From positions 1-64,000 of the forward strand of contig NZ_JABEDH010000003.1 of the NCBI RefSeq assembly GCF_029285175.1: a stretch of 64,000 nt of DNA, given 5' to 3'. This DNA comes from Sulfitobacter sp. M05 (GTDB taxonomy: Bacteria > Pseudomonadota > Alphaproteobacteria > Rhodobacterales > Rhodobacteraceae). The position numbers were made by a program, and so were the translations under genes. The notes under the pieces were generated by a model, which was given only the letters and a program-made list of their open reading frames with translations, was not told where the DNA came from and did not search any database. This document shows positions 41,356-50,220 of this stretch, piece after piece. The first letter of the stretch is position 1; each line of letters starts with the position of its first letter.

Positions 41356-43773
41356 TTACCCTTTCAATGCTACGTTCTGGGGGTCGTAAAGTGGGCCCTC
41401 GACCTGGGTGATCGGGTGGCGGTCGCCAAAGACTTCAAGGGTGAAGTCACTTGTGTCCCAATGTTCTTTTTCAAGATAGCCGCGAATGATGGTTTGCCCC
41501 ACGGTCCAGCCAAATCCGACCGAGGTGGCAAGCGAGACCAGTTTTTCCCCCAGTAAAACCGCCTCGCCGCCCGTCAGCGGCAGGTTTTCCGGCGTCACAA
41601 AGGTGCAAAGCCTGCGTTGAACACCGACGGTTTTCTGTGCTTCAAGGATACGTCTGCCAATGAAATCGCCCTTGGACTTCAGGTGTACGCGGAACCCCAA
41701 ACCCGCCTCGATCGGGGTATAATCCGGCGAGATGTCGCCCGACCAATAGACATAGCCCTTTTCCATCCGCAGGCTTTCAATCGCGCGGTAGCCGACATTG
41801 GTGATGCCGTGCGCTTTGCCCGCCTGCCAAAGCCGGTCATAGACATGGGCGGCAAATTCGGTGGGGATGTGCAATTCATAACCCAGTTCCCCAACATAGC
41901 CGATCCGGGCAGCGCGCACCGGGGCGGCGCCGATGATAATGTCGCGCGCGGTTGAAAACGGCAGAGCCGCGTTCGAGACATCGCTTTCCGATGCCGCTGC
42001 CAGCACCTTGCGTGCATTCGGACCCGCAATGTTAATCACCGCCATCGCGCTGGTCACTTCGATCACATGGACCGACCCATCGTCAGGCAGGTGTCGTTCG
42101 ATCCAGTCACTGTCATGCACGCCAAAACCGGAGCCGGTGACCAGATAAAACCGATCCTTTGCAAGACGGATAAAGGTCACATCGGCCTCTATCCCGCCCT
42201 TAGCATTGCACATCTGTGTGTAAATGATCGTGCCCACTGGTTTGTCCATATTGGACACACAGAGACGTTGCAGCGCGGCCAAGACCCCAGTGCCGATGAT
42301 CTCGAACTTGGCAAAGCTGCTTTGATCAATCAGCGCCACATTTTCGCGCACCGCCATATGTTCCTTGGCGGCAAAGGCCTTCCAGCCCGGGGTCAGGAAA
42401 TCAAGCTGATCTAGCGGCTCCACCCCGTTGGGGGCAAACCACAGGGGCCGTTCCCAGCCATTTTTACTGCCATATACCGCGCCCTGATCCTTGAGCCGCT
42501 GATAGAGCGGGGACAGGCGCAACTGGCGTATAGTTTCATGCTCCTGACCGGGATACCGCATTTTGTAGTGATGCGCGTAATGCTCGACCGCGCGTGGATA
42601 CATGAAGGCACGGGTGCCGTGATGCGGACCAAAGCGGCGCACGTCCAAGGGCCATAGGTCCAGCGATGGCTGCCCGTCGACCACCCATTCGGCAATCATC
42701 TCGCCGGCACCACCACCCGCCGCAATGCCGTAGAGAAAACCGGTGGCCAGCATCAGGTTTTGGTAACCCGGCTGCCAGCCCATAACAAAATCGCCATCCG
42801 CGGAGTAAGGGATCGGTCCGTTGATCACCTGCATTATGCCGACCTCATTGATCACCGGTGTTACCTTTCCGGCCAGTTCGGCCAGTGGCAGGAATCGGTC
42901 AAGATTCTCGGGCAACAGCTGGCGCACGAATTTGCCCGGAATGCCGGTGTCGCCGAAGGGCAGTGTGGCGTCCTCGTACCCGCCGACAACCAGCCGCCCG
43001 CCGACGTCAGGTTTATAATAGACCAGCCGTTCAGGATCGCGCAGCGTGGGGTAGTGACCGATTTCGTTGCCGGTGGATTCCGTGATGATGTATTGGTGTT
43101 CGACCGCGCAGGCGGGAATTTTCAGCCCCAGTTTCGCGGCGATTTCGCGACTCCACATGCCGGTGGCCAGAATGATTGTCTCGGCCTCCCAACGCCCTTC
43201 CGTGGTTTCGACAGAAGTGATCCGCCCGTCTGTGACGTTAAAGTCCAGCACCTCGACATTCTGGCGGATGTTCGCCCCTTGCCGACGTGCCGCCCCCGCG
43301 ACGGCCTGACACAGGGATGCGGGATCGACATAGCCGTCTGTGGGGATAAACGCCGCCCCCTCCAGCCCGCGCTCTTCGATCAGCGGGAACAACTCTTTTG
43401 CCTCTGATGGGCTGATGATCTGCATGTCCAGATCAAAACTGCGTGCCATTGTGGCCAGCCTTTTCGCCTCAAGCATCCGTTCTTTGGTCGCGGCCAGACG
43501 CAAGGAACCGGTCTTCTTCCAATCGAATTGCAGCCCGTCCTCATTCTGAAGCCGGTCATACATCTCGACCGATTTCTTCAGCATCCGTGTGGTGTTGCGC
43601 GAGGAACGCAGTTGCCCAACCAGACCGGCCGCGTGCCACGTCGCCCCTTCGGTCAGGTTTGCCCGTTCCAAAAGAACCACATCTTTTTCGCCCATACGGG
43701 TCAGATGATAGGCAATCGAACAGCCAAGGATGCCGCCACCGATGATAAGATGTTTCGCGCTGTGCTGTGCCAT
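41356..43773 (-). CDS. FAD-dependent demethylase, dimethylglycine dehydrogenase-like (paralogue 2)
   Basis: An 805-residue DAO-GcvT enzyme from ATG 43773; an in-frame ATG also lies at 43785, but the inner one has GGCGG upstream. IIGGGILGCSIAYHLTRMG binds FAD, and ATWHAAGLVGQLRSSRN gives the covalent His47, as in the 32089 paralogue. The GcvT half has EVTSAMAVINIAGPNARKVL, YVGELGYELHIPTEFA and IESLRMEKGYVYWSGDISPD. Divergent from the DeoR gene with the tandem operator between them. Confidence 0.83.
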   Translation of the reverse strand: MAQHSAKHLIIGGGILGCSIAYHLTRMGEKDVVLLERANLTEGATWHAAGLVGQLRSSRNTTRMLKKSVEMYDRLQNEDGLQFDWKKTGSLRLAATKERMLEAKRLATMARSFDLDMQIISPSEAKELFPLIEERGLEGAAFIPTDGYVDPASLCQAVAGAARRQGANIRQNVEVLDFNVTDGRITSVETTEGRWEAETIILATGMWSREIAAKLGLKIPACAVEHQYIITESTGNEIGHYPTLRDPERLVYYKPDVGGRLVVGGYEDATLPFGDTGIPGKFVRQLLPENLDRFLPLAELAGKVTPVINEVGIMQVINGPIPYSADGDFVMGWQPGYQNLMLATGFLYGIAAGGGAGEMIAEWVVDGQPSLDLWPLDVRRFGPHHGTRAFMYPRAVEHYAHHYKMRYPGQEHETIRQLRLSPLYQRLKDQGAVYGSKNGWERPLWFAPNGVEPLDQLDFLTPGWKAFAAKEHMAVRENVALIDQSSFAKFEIIGTGVLAALQRLCVSNMDKPVGTIIYTQMCNAKGGIEADVTFIRLAKDRFYLVTGSGFGVHDSDWIERHLPDDGSVHVIEVTSAMAVINIAGPNARKVLAAASESDVSNAALPFSTARDIIIGAAPVRAARIGYVGELGYELHIPTEFAAHVYDRLWQAGKAHGITNVGYRAIESLRMEKGYVYWSGDISPDYTPIEAGLGFRVHLKSKGDFIGRRILEAQKTVGVQRRLCTFVTPENLPLTGGEAVLLGEKLVSLATSVGFGWTVGQTIIRGYLEKEHWDTSDFTLEVFGDRHPITQVEGPLYDPQNVALKG

Positions 43774-43839
43774 TGTGCCGCCCAATATGGTGTATTATGG
43801 CGTCGAGCTTACCTTGAATCGACATTTCATCAAATAAAA

Positions 43840-43856
43840 TGTTGATTTATGTTGAT
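43840..43856. promoter_or_regulatory. tandem TGTTGAT repeat, predicted DeoR operator B
   Basis: TGTTGAT occurs at 43840-43846 and 43850-43856 with a 10-base period, and a partial third unit follows at 43860. It is the reverse complement of the tandem repeat at 39561-39578. DeoR/GlpR-type regulators commonly bind tandem direct repeats. Confidence 0.62.
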
Positions 43857-43921
43857 ATTTGATCCGAATATCTTGCAAATATTGCGTTTCCCTGTTGGAA
43901 TTATGGGTATATGTCTGGGTC

Positions 43922-44686
43922 ATGTCGAAATACAAAGCCCAGATTTTACATGCCGTGAACATGCGCGGGACCGTTTCAGTCATGGAATTGGCCCAGATTC
44001 TTGGCGTGTCGGACCAGACCATCCGGCGTGTGTCACAGCCTCTTGTTGAAAGTGGGGATTTGGACAAAGTGCATGGCGCCCTTGTCTCTAACCGGACTGC
44101 GTCAGACCCGCCATTTCTGGCCCGAATGAATCAGAACCGCAGCGCTAAGGTTGCCATTGCCCGGCTGGCGGCGGAAATCGTGCCGGACGGGGCCAGCGTT
44201 GCTATTGATACCGGCTCGACCTCGGGGTTCATCGCCCAAGCGTTGCGCACCCGCCAGAAACTGACGGTGGTAACCAATTCGGCCTTTGTCGCCAGTACGC
44301 TGGCAATCATTCCGGGCAACAGGGTGTCGATGGCGGGCACACAGTTGCGCGATCATGATGGGGCCGCATTTGACCGTTCCGCTTTTGACGTGATTGAACG
44401 GATGCAGGTTGATTTTGTCATTCTGTCGGCCTCAATGGTGGATGCGGAAAAAGGCTTTTTGGTGCATGAACAATGCGAGGTCGATATGGCCAATGCCATG
44501 CTTAAAAATGCGGCGCAGGCAATCATGTCGGTTGATCACTCCAAGTTCCTTCCGCAAAGCCATCGACCAGCCTTGCGGCAACCGGCGCTAGGTGGCACCG
44601 ATATGTTGATCACGGATACGCCACCGCCGCCTGCCTTTAATACATTGTTGCGCGATTTGGATGTGCGGGTTGCAGGTGGCAAATAG
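43922..44686 (+). CDS. DeoR-family transcriptional regulator
   Basis: A 254-residue protein from ATG 43922 (MSKYKAQILHAVNMRGTVSV). The winged helix is VMELAQILGVSDQTIRRVSQ. The effector domain has IVPDGASVAIDTGSTSGFIA, LTVVTNSAFVASTLA and DFVILSASMVDAEKGFLVHE, the sugar-phosphate-isomerase-like fold that senses phosphorylated metabolites. Divergent from the FAD-GcvT gene. A phosphorylated effector would fit the two kinase genes nearby. The upstream extension to 43859 covers the promoter and is rejected. Confidence 0.85.
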   Translation: MSKYKAQILHAVNMRGTVSVMELAQILGVSDQTIRRVSQPLVESGDLDKVHGALVSNRTASDPPFLARMNQNRSAKVAIARLAAEIVPDGASVAIDTGSTSGFIAQALRTRQKLTVVTNSAFVASTLAIIPGNRVSMAGTQLRDHDGAAFDRSAFDVIERMQVDFVILSASMVDAEKGFLVHEQCEVDMANAMLKNAAQAIMSVDHSKFLPQSHRPALRQPALGGTDMLITDTPPPPAFNTLLRDLDVRVAGGK

Positions 44687-44851
44687 CGGCCCTATCACTT
44701 GGTTTCAGGCACCGATGGTCACGGATGACAAGCCGCAGCGCTTGCAGCATATTTTCACAACCCGCGCCCCTCGGATGTTTGATAGATCTTGAAAACCAGA
44801 GCGCGCATTTTGACAGGTGCCGCCGAGAAATTTCCAAAAAGGAACGTCACG

Positions 44852-45715
44852 ATGAGCAAAATTGCATTCCTTGGCCTTGGCGTGATGGGCTATCCAATGG
44901 CGGGCCATTTACAGGCCGCAGGCCATGAGGTGACAGTCTATAACCGGACCGCCGCCAAGGCACAGGATTGGGTAGAACAACATGGTGGCCAAAGCGCGGA
45001 TACACCGGCGCTGGCTGCAAAAGGGGCCGAATTGGTGATGGCCTGCGTTGGCAATGACGATGACTTGCGGTCGGTTTGTCTGGGTGCTGATGGTGCCTTT
45101 GCGGGCATGTCGCAGGGTGCGCTTTTCGTTGATCACACGACTGTGTCTGCAAAAGTGACCCGTGAACTTTATGTCGCAGCCAAGGATCAGGGCTTCGGTT
45201 TTGTAGATGCACCGGTGTCCGGCGGACAGGCGGGGGCGGAAAACGGCCAGTTGTCGATCATGTGCGGGGGCGACGCTGCTGAATACGATCGTGCTGAGCC
45301 GGTGATGAATATCTATGCCAAGCTGGTGCGCCGTATCGGAGAGAGCGGTGCGGGCCAGCTGACCAAAATGGCCAACCAGATTGCGATTGCGGGTTTGGTT
45401 CAAGGGCTGTCAGAGGCGCTGCATTTCGCCACCAAAGCCGGGCTTGATGGCCGTGATGTGGTTGAGGTGATCAGTCAGGGTGCCGCAGGCAGTTGGCAGA
45501 TGGCAAACCGTTACGAGACCATGCTGGACGATCATTTTGAACACGGGTTTGCGGTAGACTGGATGCGCAAAGATCTGGGCATCTGTCTGGAAACGGCAGA
45601 TGAAAACGGGGCGAGCCTGCCGGTGACCGCGTTGGTAGATCAGTTTTACAAGGATGTTCAGAAAATGGGCGGTGGCCGTTGGGATACGTCTTCGCTGTAT
45701 AAACGCCTGAAATAA
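44852..45715 (+). CDS. GarR/MmsB-like beta-hydroxyacid dehydrogenase
   Basis: A 287-residue NAD(P)-dependent enzyme of the 3-hydroxyisobutyrate/tartronate semialdehyde reductase family. Rossmann IAFLGLGVMGYPMAGHLQAA, substrate loop FVDAPVSGGQAGAENGQLSI, catalytic Lys in GAGQLTKMANQIAIAG, and a C-terminal helical domain with WMRKDLGICLETADENGASL. It is preceded by AAGGAAC. It follows the DeoR gene and may be regulated with it. It would reduce or oxidise a short hydroxyacid or semialdehyde. Confidence 0.83.
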   Translation: MSKIAFLGLGVMGYPMAGHLQAAGHEVTVYNRTAAKAQDWVEQHGGQSADTPALAAKGAELVMACVGNDDDLRSVCLGADGAFAGMSQGALFVDHTTVSAKVTRELYVAAKDQGFGFVDAPVSGGQAGAENGQLSIMCGGDAAEYDRAEPVMNIYAKLVRRIGESGAGQLTKMANQIAIAGLVQGLSEALHFATKAGLDGRDVVEVISQGAAGSWQMANRYETMLDDHFEHGFAVDWMRKDLGICLETADENGASLPVTALVDQFYKDVQKMGGGRWDTSSLYKRLK

Positions 45716-45724
45716 ACATGCGGG

Positions 45725-45742
45725 CGGGGGTGGCTGCCCCCG
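45725..45742. terminator. GC-rich hairpin between convergent genes
   Basis: CGGGGG pairs with CCCCCG across a 6-base loop, 10 bases after the dehydrogenase stop and before the convergent GT87 stop. Confidence 0.55.
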
Positions 45743-45762
45743 TTGCGGACTTGCGGGGTGGT

Positions 45763-46974
45763 TTATGCGCGGGCAAGGCTGTCTGATGTATGCGGCTGCC
45801 CTGCCGGTGTGGTGCTGCGCCACAGGCTTTGCGCGACAACCGTCCCGATCAGGATCAGAAGAGGACCGATCAGCGCGGGCGGGGTTGCGCTTGCGGTGGG
45901 GCCAAGCAGGTCAATCAGGGCGGTTGCAGCAAAGCCGTAAAACCCGATGGTCCAGGCCGCAGCAACGACTATGTAATTTTGCAAGCGCGTGGCATGTTGC
46001 GTCACTGTTGGGCCAAGCAAACTGGCCGCCACTGTCAGGGTCGCCAGATCGTAATCATAATTGTAAGGGCTGAGCAGGGCCGAGAAGAACACCCCAATGC
46101 CCAAAAGATCACGGGTGGCGAGGCCAAGTTGCATCAGCCGCACCATTGTTAACAATGCGGCCGCGATAACACCTAAATGCAGGGCAAGCGCGACACTGTG
46201 AACCAGGCCAATCGACCGGCCAAAGGCATAGAGCGATGACATGCGAAAGATCGTAAAGGCATCGTTTTGGAAGGCGTCGCCGGTGGCGGTCACCCCGGCG
46301 ATGAATGCTTGCCAAGCTTGCGCACCCAACAGCAGATAGGACAGCCCGCAGAAGATGGTGACAGTGGTAAGGGATGTGAACGCCAGCCGCCAGCGCCGGT
46401 TAACCAGTGACCAGATACCAAACCCCACGGCGAGATGTGGTTTGATCGCCATCAAACCCAGCGGCACACCGGCCAGTCGCGATTGACGCAGGGCCAGCAA
46501 ACAGGTCAGCCCCATCAGGGAGGCCATAAGCAGGCTGTTTTGCCCCGCGCGGATGATCAGGGTGATCAGCGGCAAAAACAGGATAACCGTGATTTGAAAT
46601 GCGTCTGCATCTAACCGCCCGATGACCCAAAGGAACAGCGCCAGCGTCGCTGTCATAAACAGCGCATAGGCCAGCCAAGCGGGCAGATACCCCAGTGGCG
46701 CGATGACCAGATCAAAAGTTGGCGGATAGCTCCACAGCAGCTGTGTACCGTTAAAGCCCGGCAGTACAGATTGGCGTTCGATAAAGGTGGCAACGTCATA
46801 GGTTTCGGGCAGGCTGCCTTGGGCCATCATGACGCTGGCAAGGTGGAAGGCGTCGAAATCCAGCAGCTTGCCTTTGTCCAGCGCTGCGGGGAAAGCGAAT
46901 TCCAGCGTGACATAGAGGACCATCACCAGGGCGCAGGCCAAGAGGCCCAGTAATGTGGCGGGTTTCAAGATCAT
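45763..46974 (-). CDS. GT87-family (DUF2029) polyprenyl-P-sugar glycosyltransferase
   Basis: A 403-residue membrane protein with about ten TM helices, similar in layout to GT87 mannosyltransferases that use polyprenyl-phosphate sugars outside the membrane. The first TM is LLGLLACALVMVLYVTLEFA, then FDAFHLASVMMAQGSLPETY (D-x-x-x-F loop with acidic residues) and GVPLGLMAIKPHLAVGFGIW (the conserved KPH segment). Overlaps gtrA by 4 bases. Probably adds a sugar to a cell-surface polymer or lipid. Confidence 0.75.
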   Translation of the reverse strand: MILKPATLLGLLACALVMVLYVTLEFAFPAALDKGKLLDFDAFHLASVMMAQGSLPETYDVATFIERQSVLPGFNGTQLLWSYPPTFDLVIAPLGYLPAWLAYALFMTATLALFLWVIGRLDADAFQITVILFLPLITLIIRAGQNSLLMASLMGLTCLLALRQSRLAGVPLGLMAIKPHLAVGFGIWSLVNRRWRLAFTSLTTVTIFCGLSYLLLGAQAWQAFIAGVTATGDAFQNDAFTIFRMSSLYAFGRSIGLVHSVALALHLGVIAAALLTMVRLMQLGLATRDLLGIGVFFSALLSPYNYDYDLATLTVAASLLGPTVTQHATRLQNYIVVAAAWTIGFYGFAATALIDLLGPTASATPPALIGPLLILIGTVVAQSLWRSTTPAGQPHTSDSLARA

Positions 46975-47423
46975 GAGTTTGCCCCAATCGGATCAGCCAC
47001 CCGTGGCGGGGTCGAAAAGGCCCAATAACGTGCGCCGACAAAGGAAACGGTGGGCACAATCAAGGCCATGCAGATCATGGCTTGCGTCAGGGATGCGCCT
47101 GCGGCGGTTGCCACTGCGGTAATGGCGCTGCTTAACGCGAGGGATACAGCAGAGAGCGCAAGAAACCGACGCGAATGCCGGGCGCTCGGCGCGCCGACGC
47201 GGAAAGTATATCTGGCATGACCCGATAAAGAGACAAGAAAAGCTGCGCAAAATCCGGCAAGGTTCGCTGTCATCGCGCCAAGCGCAAAAATATGGGCGGC
47301 ACCCAGGGCGGCAGTGACATGCACCAAGGTGGCCAGCACACCAACCCCGGCAAATCGGATGACCTGTGCGACTGTGGCGAGGGCGCGGTGCCCTTTGTCT
47401 TGCGCCGGCGTGGCTGTGTTCAC
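46971..47423 (-). CDS. GtrA-family membrane protein
   Basis: A 150-residue protein with four TM helices (VIRFAGVGVLATLVHVTAAL, LAGFCAAFLVSLSGHARYTF, LALSAVSLALSSAITAVATA, MICMALIVPTVSFVGARYWA). The GH-x-R-Y-TF stretch is typical of GtrA, a proposed flippase for polyprenyl-linked sugars. It sits between the dolichol-phosphate-type transferase and the GT87 enzyme with 4-base overlaps on both sides, giving a complete sugar-donor, flip and transfer set. Confidence 0.85.
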   Translation of the reverse strand: MNTATPAQDKGHRALATVAQVIRFAGVGVLATLVHVTAALGAAHIFALGAMTANLAGFCAAFLVSLSGHARYTFRVGAPSARHSRRFLALSAVSLALSSAITAVATAAGASLTQAMICMALIVPTVSFVGARYWAFSTPPRVADPIGANS

Positions 47424-48439
47424 TCCGCAGCTCCGATTTCGGCATGAGCCTCAAGACCATAGCGCGAGCGCACAATATACAGCGGGCGGTCGCGCACTTC
47501 GGTAAGAATGCGGCCAACATATTCGCCAACGATCCCGATGGCGATCAACTGTACCCCGCCAAAGGCCAGAATAAGCAGTAAGGTCGAGGCATATCCGGGC
47601 ACATCGGTGCCATAGATCAATACGCTGATCAGATAGTAGAGCCCGTACATGAATGCCGCCATGGCCAAGCCGGTGCCGACATACGTCCAGATGCGCAGAG
47701 GTTTGGTTGTCGATGAGAAAATCCCGTCGAGCGCCATGTTCCACAGCTTCCAATAGGACATGGTGGTGCGTCCGGTATTGCGTTCCTGACGGGTATAGAC
47801 CACCTCGTCTGTCTTGAAACCAACCCAGCTGAACAGCGCCTTGTTCAGCCGTGCGCGTTCCCCCATCGAACGCAGGACATCAACCACCTGACGGTCCAAC
47901 AGCCGGAAATCCCCCACATCCGACGGCATGGGGTGATCGGCCAGAGCATTGAAAACCTTGTAGAACGCCCGCGCGGTTGAACGCTTGAGCCAGGTGTCTT
48001 GTGACCTATCACCGCGCCGCGCATTGACGATCTCGGCACCGTCGCGCCATTTCTGAATCATCTGGACGATCACATCGGGTTCGTCTTGCAGATCAACATC
48101 AATTGGAATGATCGCATCACCGGTTGCATGTTCCATGCCAGCGCAAAGTGCGGCCTCTTTGCCAAAGTTGCGCGACAGGTTGATCAGATGGATTGCCCGA
48201 TTGTTGCGCATGAAGGAGCGGATGGCGAATTCGGTGCCATCTTTGCTACCGTCATTCACAAACAGGATTTCCCAATCAATATTCTTTACGGTGCCGCTGG
48301 TAAGTGTCTGGATCTCGTCCAGAAACGGTTTGATTGACTGCTGTTCGTTATAGACCGGCACCAGCAATGTGACCCGCTTGTGGGCCGGTTCCACGGGATG
48401 TGCGCCTGCGTGCATTTGCGAGATGTCTGGTGCGTGCAT
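47420..48439 (-). CDS. GT2 glycosyltransferase, GtrB/dolichol-P-sugar synthase type
   Basis: A 339-residue enzyme. GT-A domain: RVTLLVPVYNEQQSIKPFLD, EILFVNDGSKDGTEFAIRSF (Asp), IIPIDVDLQDEPDVIVQMIQ (DxD-like), and RRGDRSQDTWLKRS. Two C-terminal TM helices (AAFMYGLYYLISVLIYG and TLLLILAFGGVQLIAIGIVG) are typical of polyprenyl-phosphate glycosyltransferases. It is first in the operon and would make the lipid-linked sugar used by the GT87 enzyme. Confidence 0.87.
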   Translation of the reverse strand: MHAPDISQMHAGAHPVEPAHKRVTLLVPVYNEQQSIKPFLDEIQTLTSGTVKNIDWEILFVNDGSKDGTEFAIRSFMRNNRAIHLINLSRNFGKEAALCAGMEHATGDAIIPIDVDLQDEPDVIVQMIQKWRDGAEIVNARRGDRSQDTWLKRSTARAFYKVFNALADHPMPSDVGDFRLLDRQVVDVLRSMGERARLNKALFSWVGFKTDEVVYTRQERNTGRTTMSYWKLWNMALDGIFSSTTKPLRIWTYVGTGLAMAAFMYGLYYLISVLIYGTDVPGYASTLLLILAFGGVQLIAIGIVGEYVGRILTEVRDRPLYIVRSRYGLEAHAEIGAAE

Positions 48440-49037
48440 GTTCTCTGGCCTTCACAATAACAACGGGGACCCGCGCCGGCGGGTTTTGCTCTCGCGCCAT
48501 CTTCTGCGAAAAAAAAGGACAAATTGTGTCGTGAAAGGGCCTTCATCATGACTGCCCATGTCGCGATTGAGCATGCATGAAGGCATTGATCCCCCGGCGA
48601 ATCGTGCCCTGATGGTGCGGCGACCAGCGGTTTTTGCATCCCAAATCACAGGGAAGTGCGGGCGGATTGCCCTGATGTCGGCAGGGTTGAACATGCACAG
48701 CGCGGGCCAGATGGTTCGTTATCGCTACAGGATTGTGCGCAAAAATTGGGCGACGGGAATTTTTTTTGGCTTCTTTCCGAGGTATACTGTTAGACTACCA
48801 ACACCAAGTTTCGTCGCAAAGTTATAGCTTTTCGTCGTTTGCCGGGCGCAATCACTGGAGCACTTGCAGAATCTTTTCATTGTTCCCGCAAGAGTGGCAA
48901 AACAAGAAGTGAGTGCATTTTCGGGTTTTAAATTTTTCGTTGTCAAATGGCGTCTCTGCCGTCAGTCTAACCCAGGAAGACAAAAAAATCTGCCCTCGGA
49001 CGAATTGTGTGGCAGGGAAAAACGGGGATAAATCATA
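48440..49037. other. 598-bp intergenic region with divergent promoters
   Basis: No supportable gene. It contains the promoter of the leftward GT2 operon and that of the rightward potA operon. An AT-rich block at 48757-48800 holds a TATACT hexamer (48783-48788) as a possible -10, though I do not find a well-spaced -35. The long spacer suits a regulated promoter for the importer. No RNA fold was recognised. Confidence 0.4.
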
Positions 49038-50132
49038 ATGACTTCAACCGACGGGGCCTTTGTTGCCTTTGATCGTGTGCAAAAGAGCTATGACGGTGAG
49101 ACACTTGTCGTCAAAGACCTCAACCTGTCGATGCCGAAAGGCGAATTCCTTACAATGCTTGGGCCATCAGGGTCTGGTAAGACGACCTGCCTGATGATGC
49201 TGGCAGGGTTTGAAACGGCAACGCACGGCGATATCACGCTGGATGGTGTGTCGATCAACAATATTCCACCTCATAAGCGCGGCATTGGCATGGTGTTCCA
49301 GAACTACGCCCTGTTCCCGCATATGTCGGTTGCCGAAAACCTGTCTTTTCCTTTGGAAGTGCGCAAGATCGGTAAATCAGCGCGTGAGGAAAAGGTGATG
49401 CGCGCCTTGGATATGGTTCAGATGGGCGATTTCGCTGGTCGCCGTCCCGCGCAATTGTCTGGTGGGCAGCAGCAGCGTATCGCCCTTGCGCGGGCCTTGG
49501 TTTTCGAACCCGAGCTGGTGCTGATGGACGAACCTTTGGGCGCGCTGGACAAACAGTTGCGCGAAACCTTGCAGTTCGAGATCACAAACCTGGCCCATGA
49601 GCTTGGCATCACCACGGTTTATGTGACCCACGACCAGACCGAAGCCTTGACCATGTCAGACCGTGTTGCGGTGTTCGACGATGGCCGCATTCAGCAGCTG
49701 GCCCCGCCGGACGAGCTTTACGAACAGCCTGAAAACAGTTTTGTTGCGCAGTTCATCGGCGAAAACAATACGCTGGAAGGTGTGGTGCAGGAGATCAAAG
49801 GCAACACATGTATCGTCAAGCTGGACAGCGGCGATATTATTGATGCGGTGCCGGTGAACGTGAACAACGTGGGTGACCGGACCAAAGTCTCCATTCGCCC
49901 CGAGCGCGTGGAATTCAACCGCGAGCGCCTGCATGATGATGCGCATACGCTCAAGGCTGAAGTGCTTGAGTTTATCTATATGGGCGATATTTTCCGCACC
50001 CGCCTGCGCGTTGCCGGTACGGATGAGTTTGTCATCAAAACACGCAACGCCCCCGATCAAGAGCGCCTGAAACCGGGCCAGATGATCGAAATCGGCTGGT
50101 TGCCACAGGATTGTCGGGCGCTTGACGCCTGA
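49038..50132 (+). CDS. potA: PotA-like ABC ATPase
   Basis: A 364-residue ATPase. Walker A GPSGSGKTTCLMML, Q-loop MVFQNYALFPHM, signature LSGGQQQRIALARA, Walker B LVLMDEPLGALDK, H-loop [12 protein letters not shown], and a C-terminal TOBE domain (FIGENNTLEGVVQEIKGNTC, VSIRPERVEF). It belongs to the spermidine/putrescine/opine-type group. Context with amine and betaine-type catabolic genes suggests a cationic or zwitterionic nitrogen compound. The symbol is by family, not by proven substrate. Confidence 0.85.
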   Translation: MTSTDGAFVAFDRVQKSYDGETLVVKDLNLSMPKGEFLTMLGPSGSGKTTCLMMLAGFETATHGDITLDGVSINNIPPHKRGIGMVFQNYALFPHMSVAENLSFPLEVRKIGKSAREEKVMRALDMVQMGDFAGRRPAQLSGGQQQRIALARALVFEPELVLMDEPLGALDKQLRETLQFEITNLAHELGITTVYVTHDQTEALTMSDRVAVFDDGRIQQLAPPDELYEQPENSFVAQFIGENNTLEGVVQEIKGNTCIVKLDSGDIIDAVPVNVNNVGDRTKVSIRPERVEFNRERLHDDAHTLKAEVLEFIYMGDIFRTRLRVAGTDEFVIKTRNAPDQERLKPGQMIEIGWLPQDCRALDA

Positions 50133-50220
50133 CGGCCAAGCACTTGAACAAAAGAGAATGTGGCGGCCCGGGCTGCATTTTCAATCGATCAAACCGGGCA
50201 GAGATCAACGGGAGATACCT

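Noticed and set aside
32089..43773. Annotating the FAD-GcvT genes as glycine cleavage T proteins
   Set aside because: The GcvT part is only the C-terminal half; the N-terminal DAO flavoprotein with the covalent-FAD motif defines the demethylase family.
48452..48827. Small ORFs in the 598-bp spacer before potA
   Set aside because: No ribosome sites and no protein-like composition; treated as intergenic.
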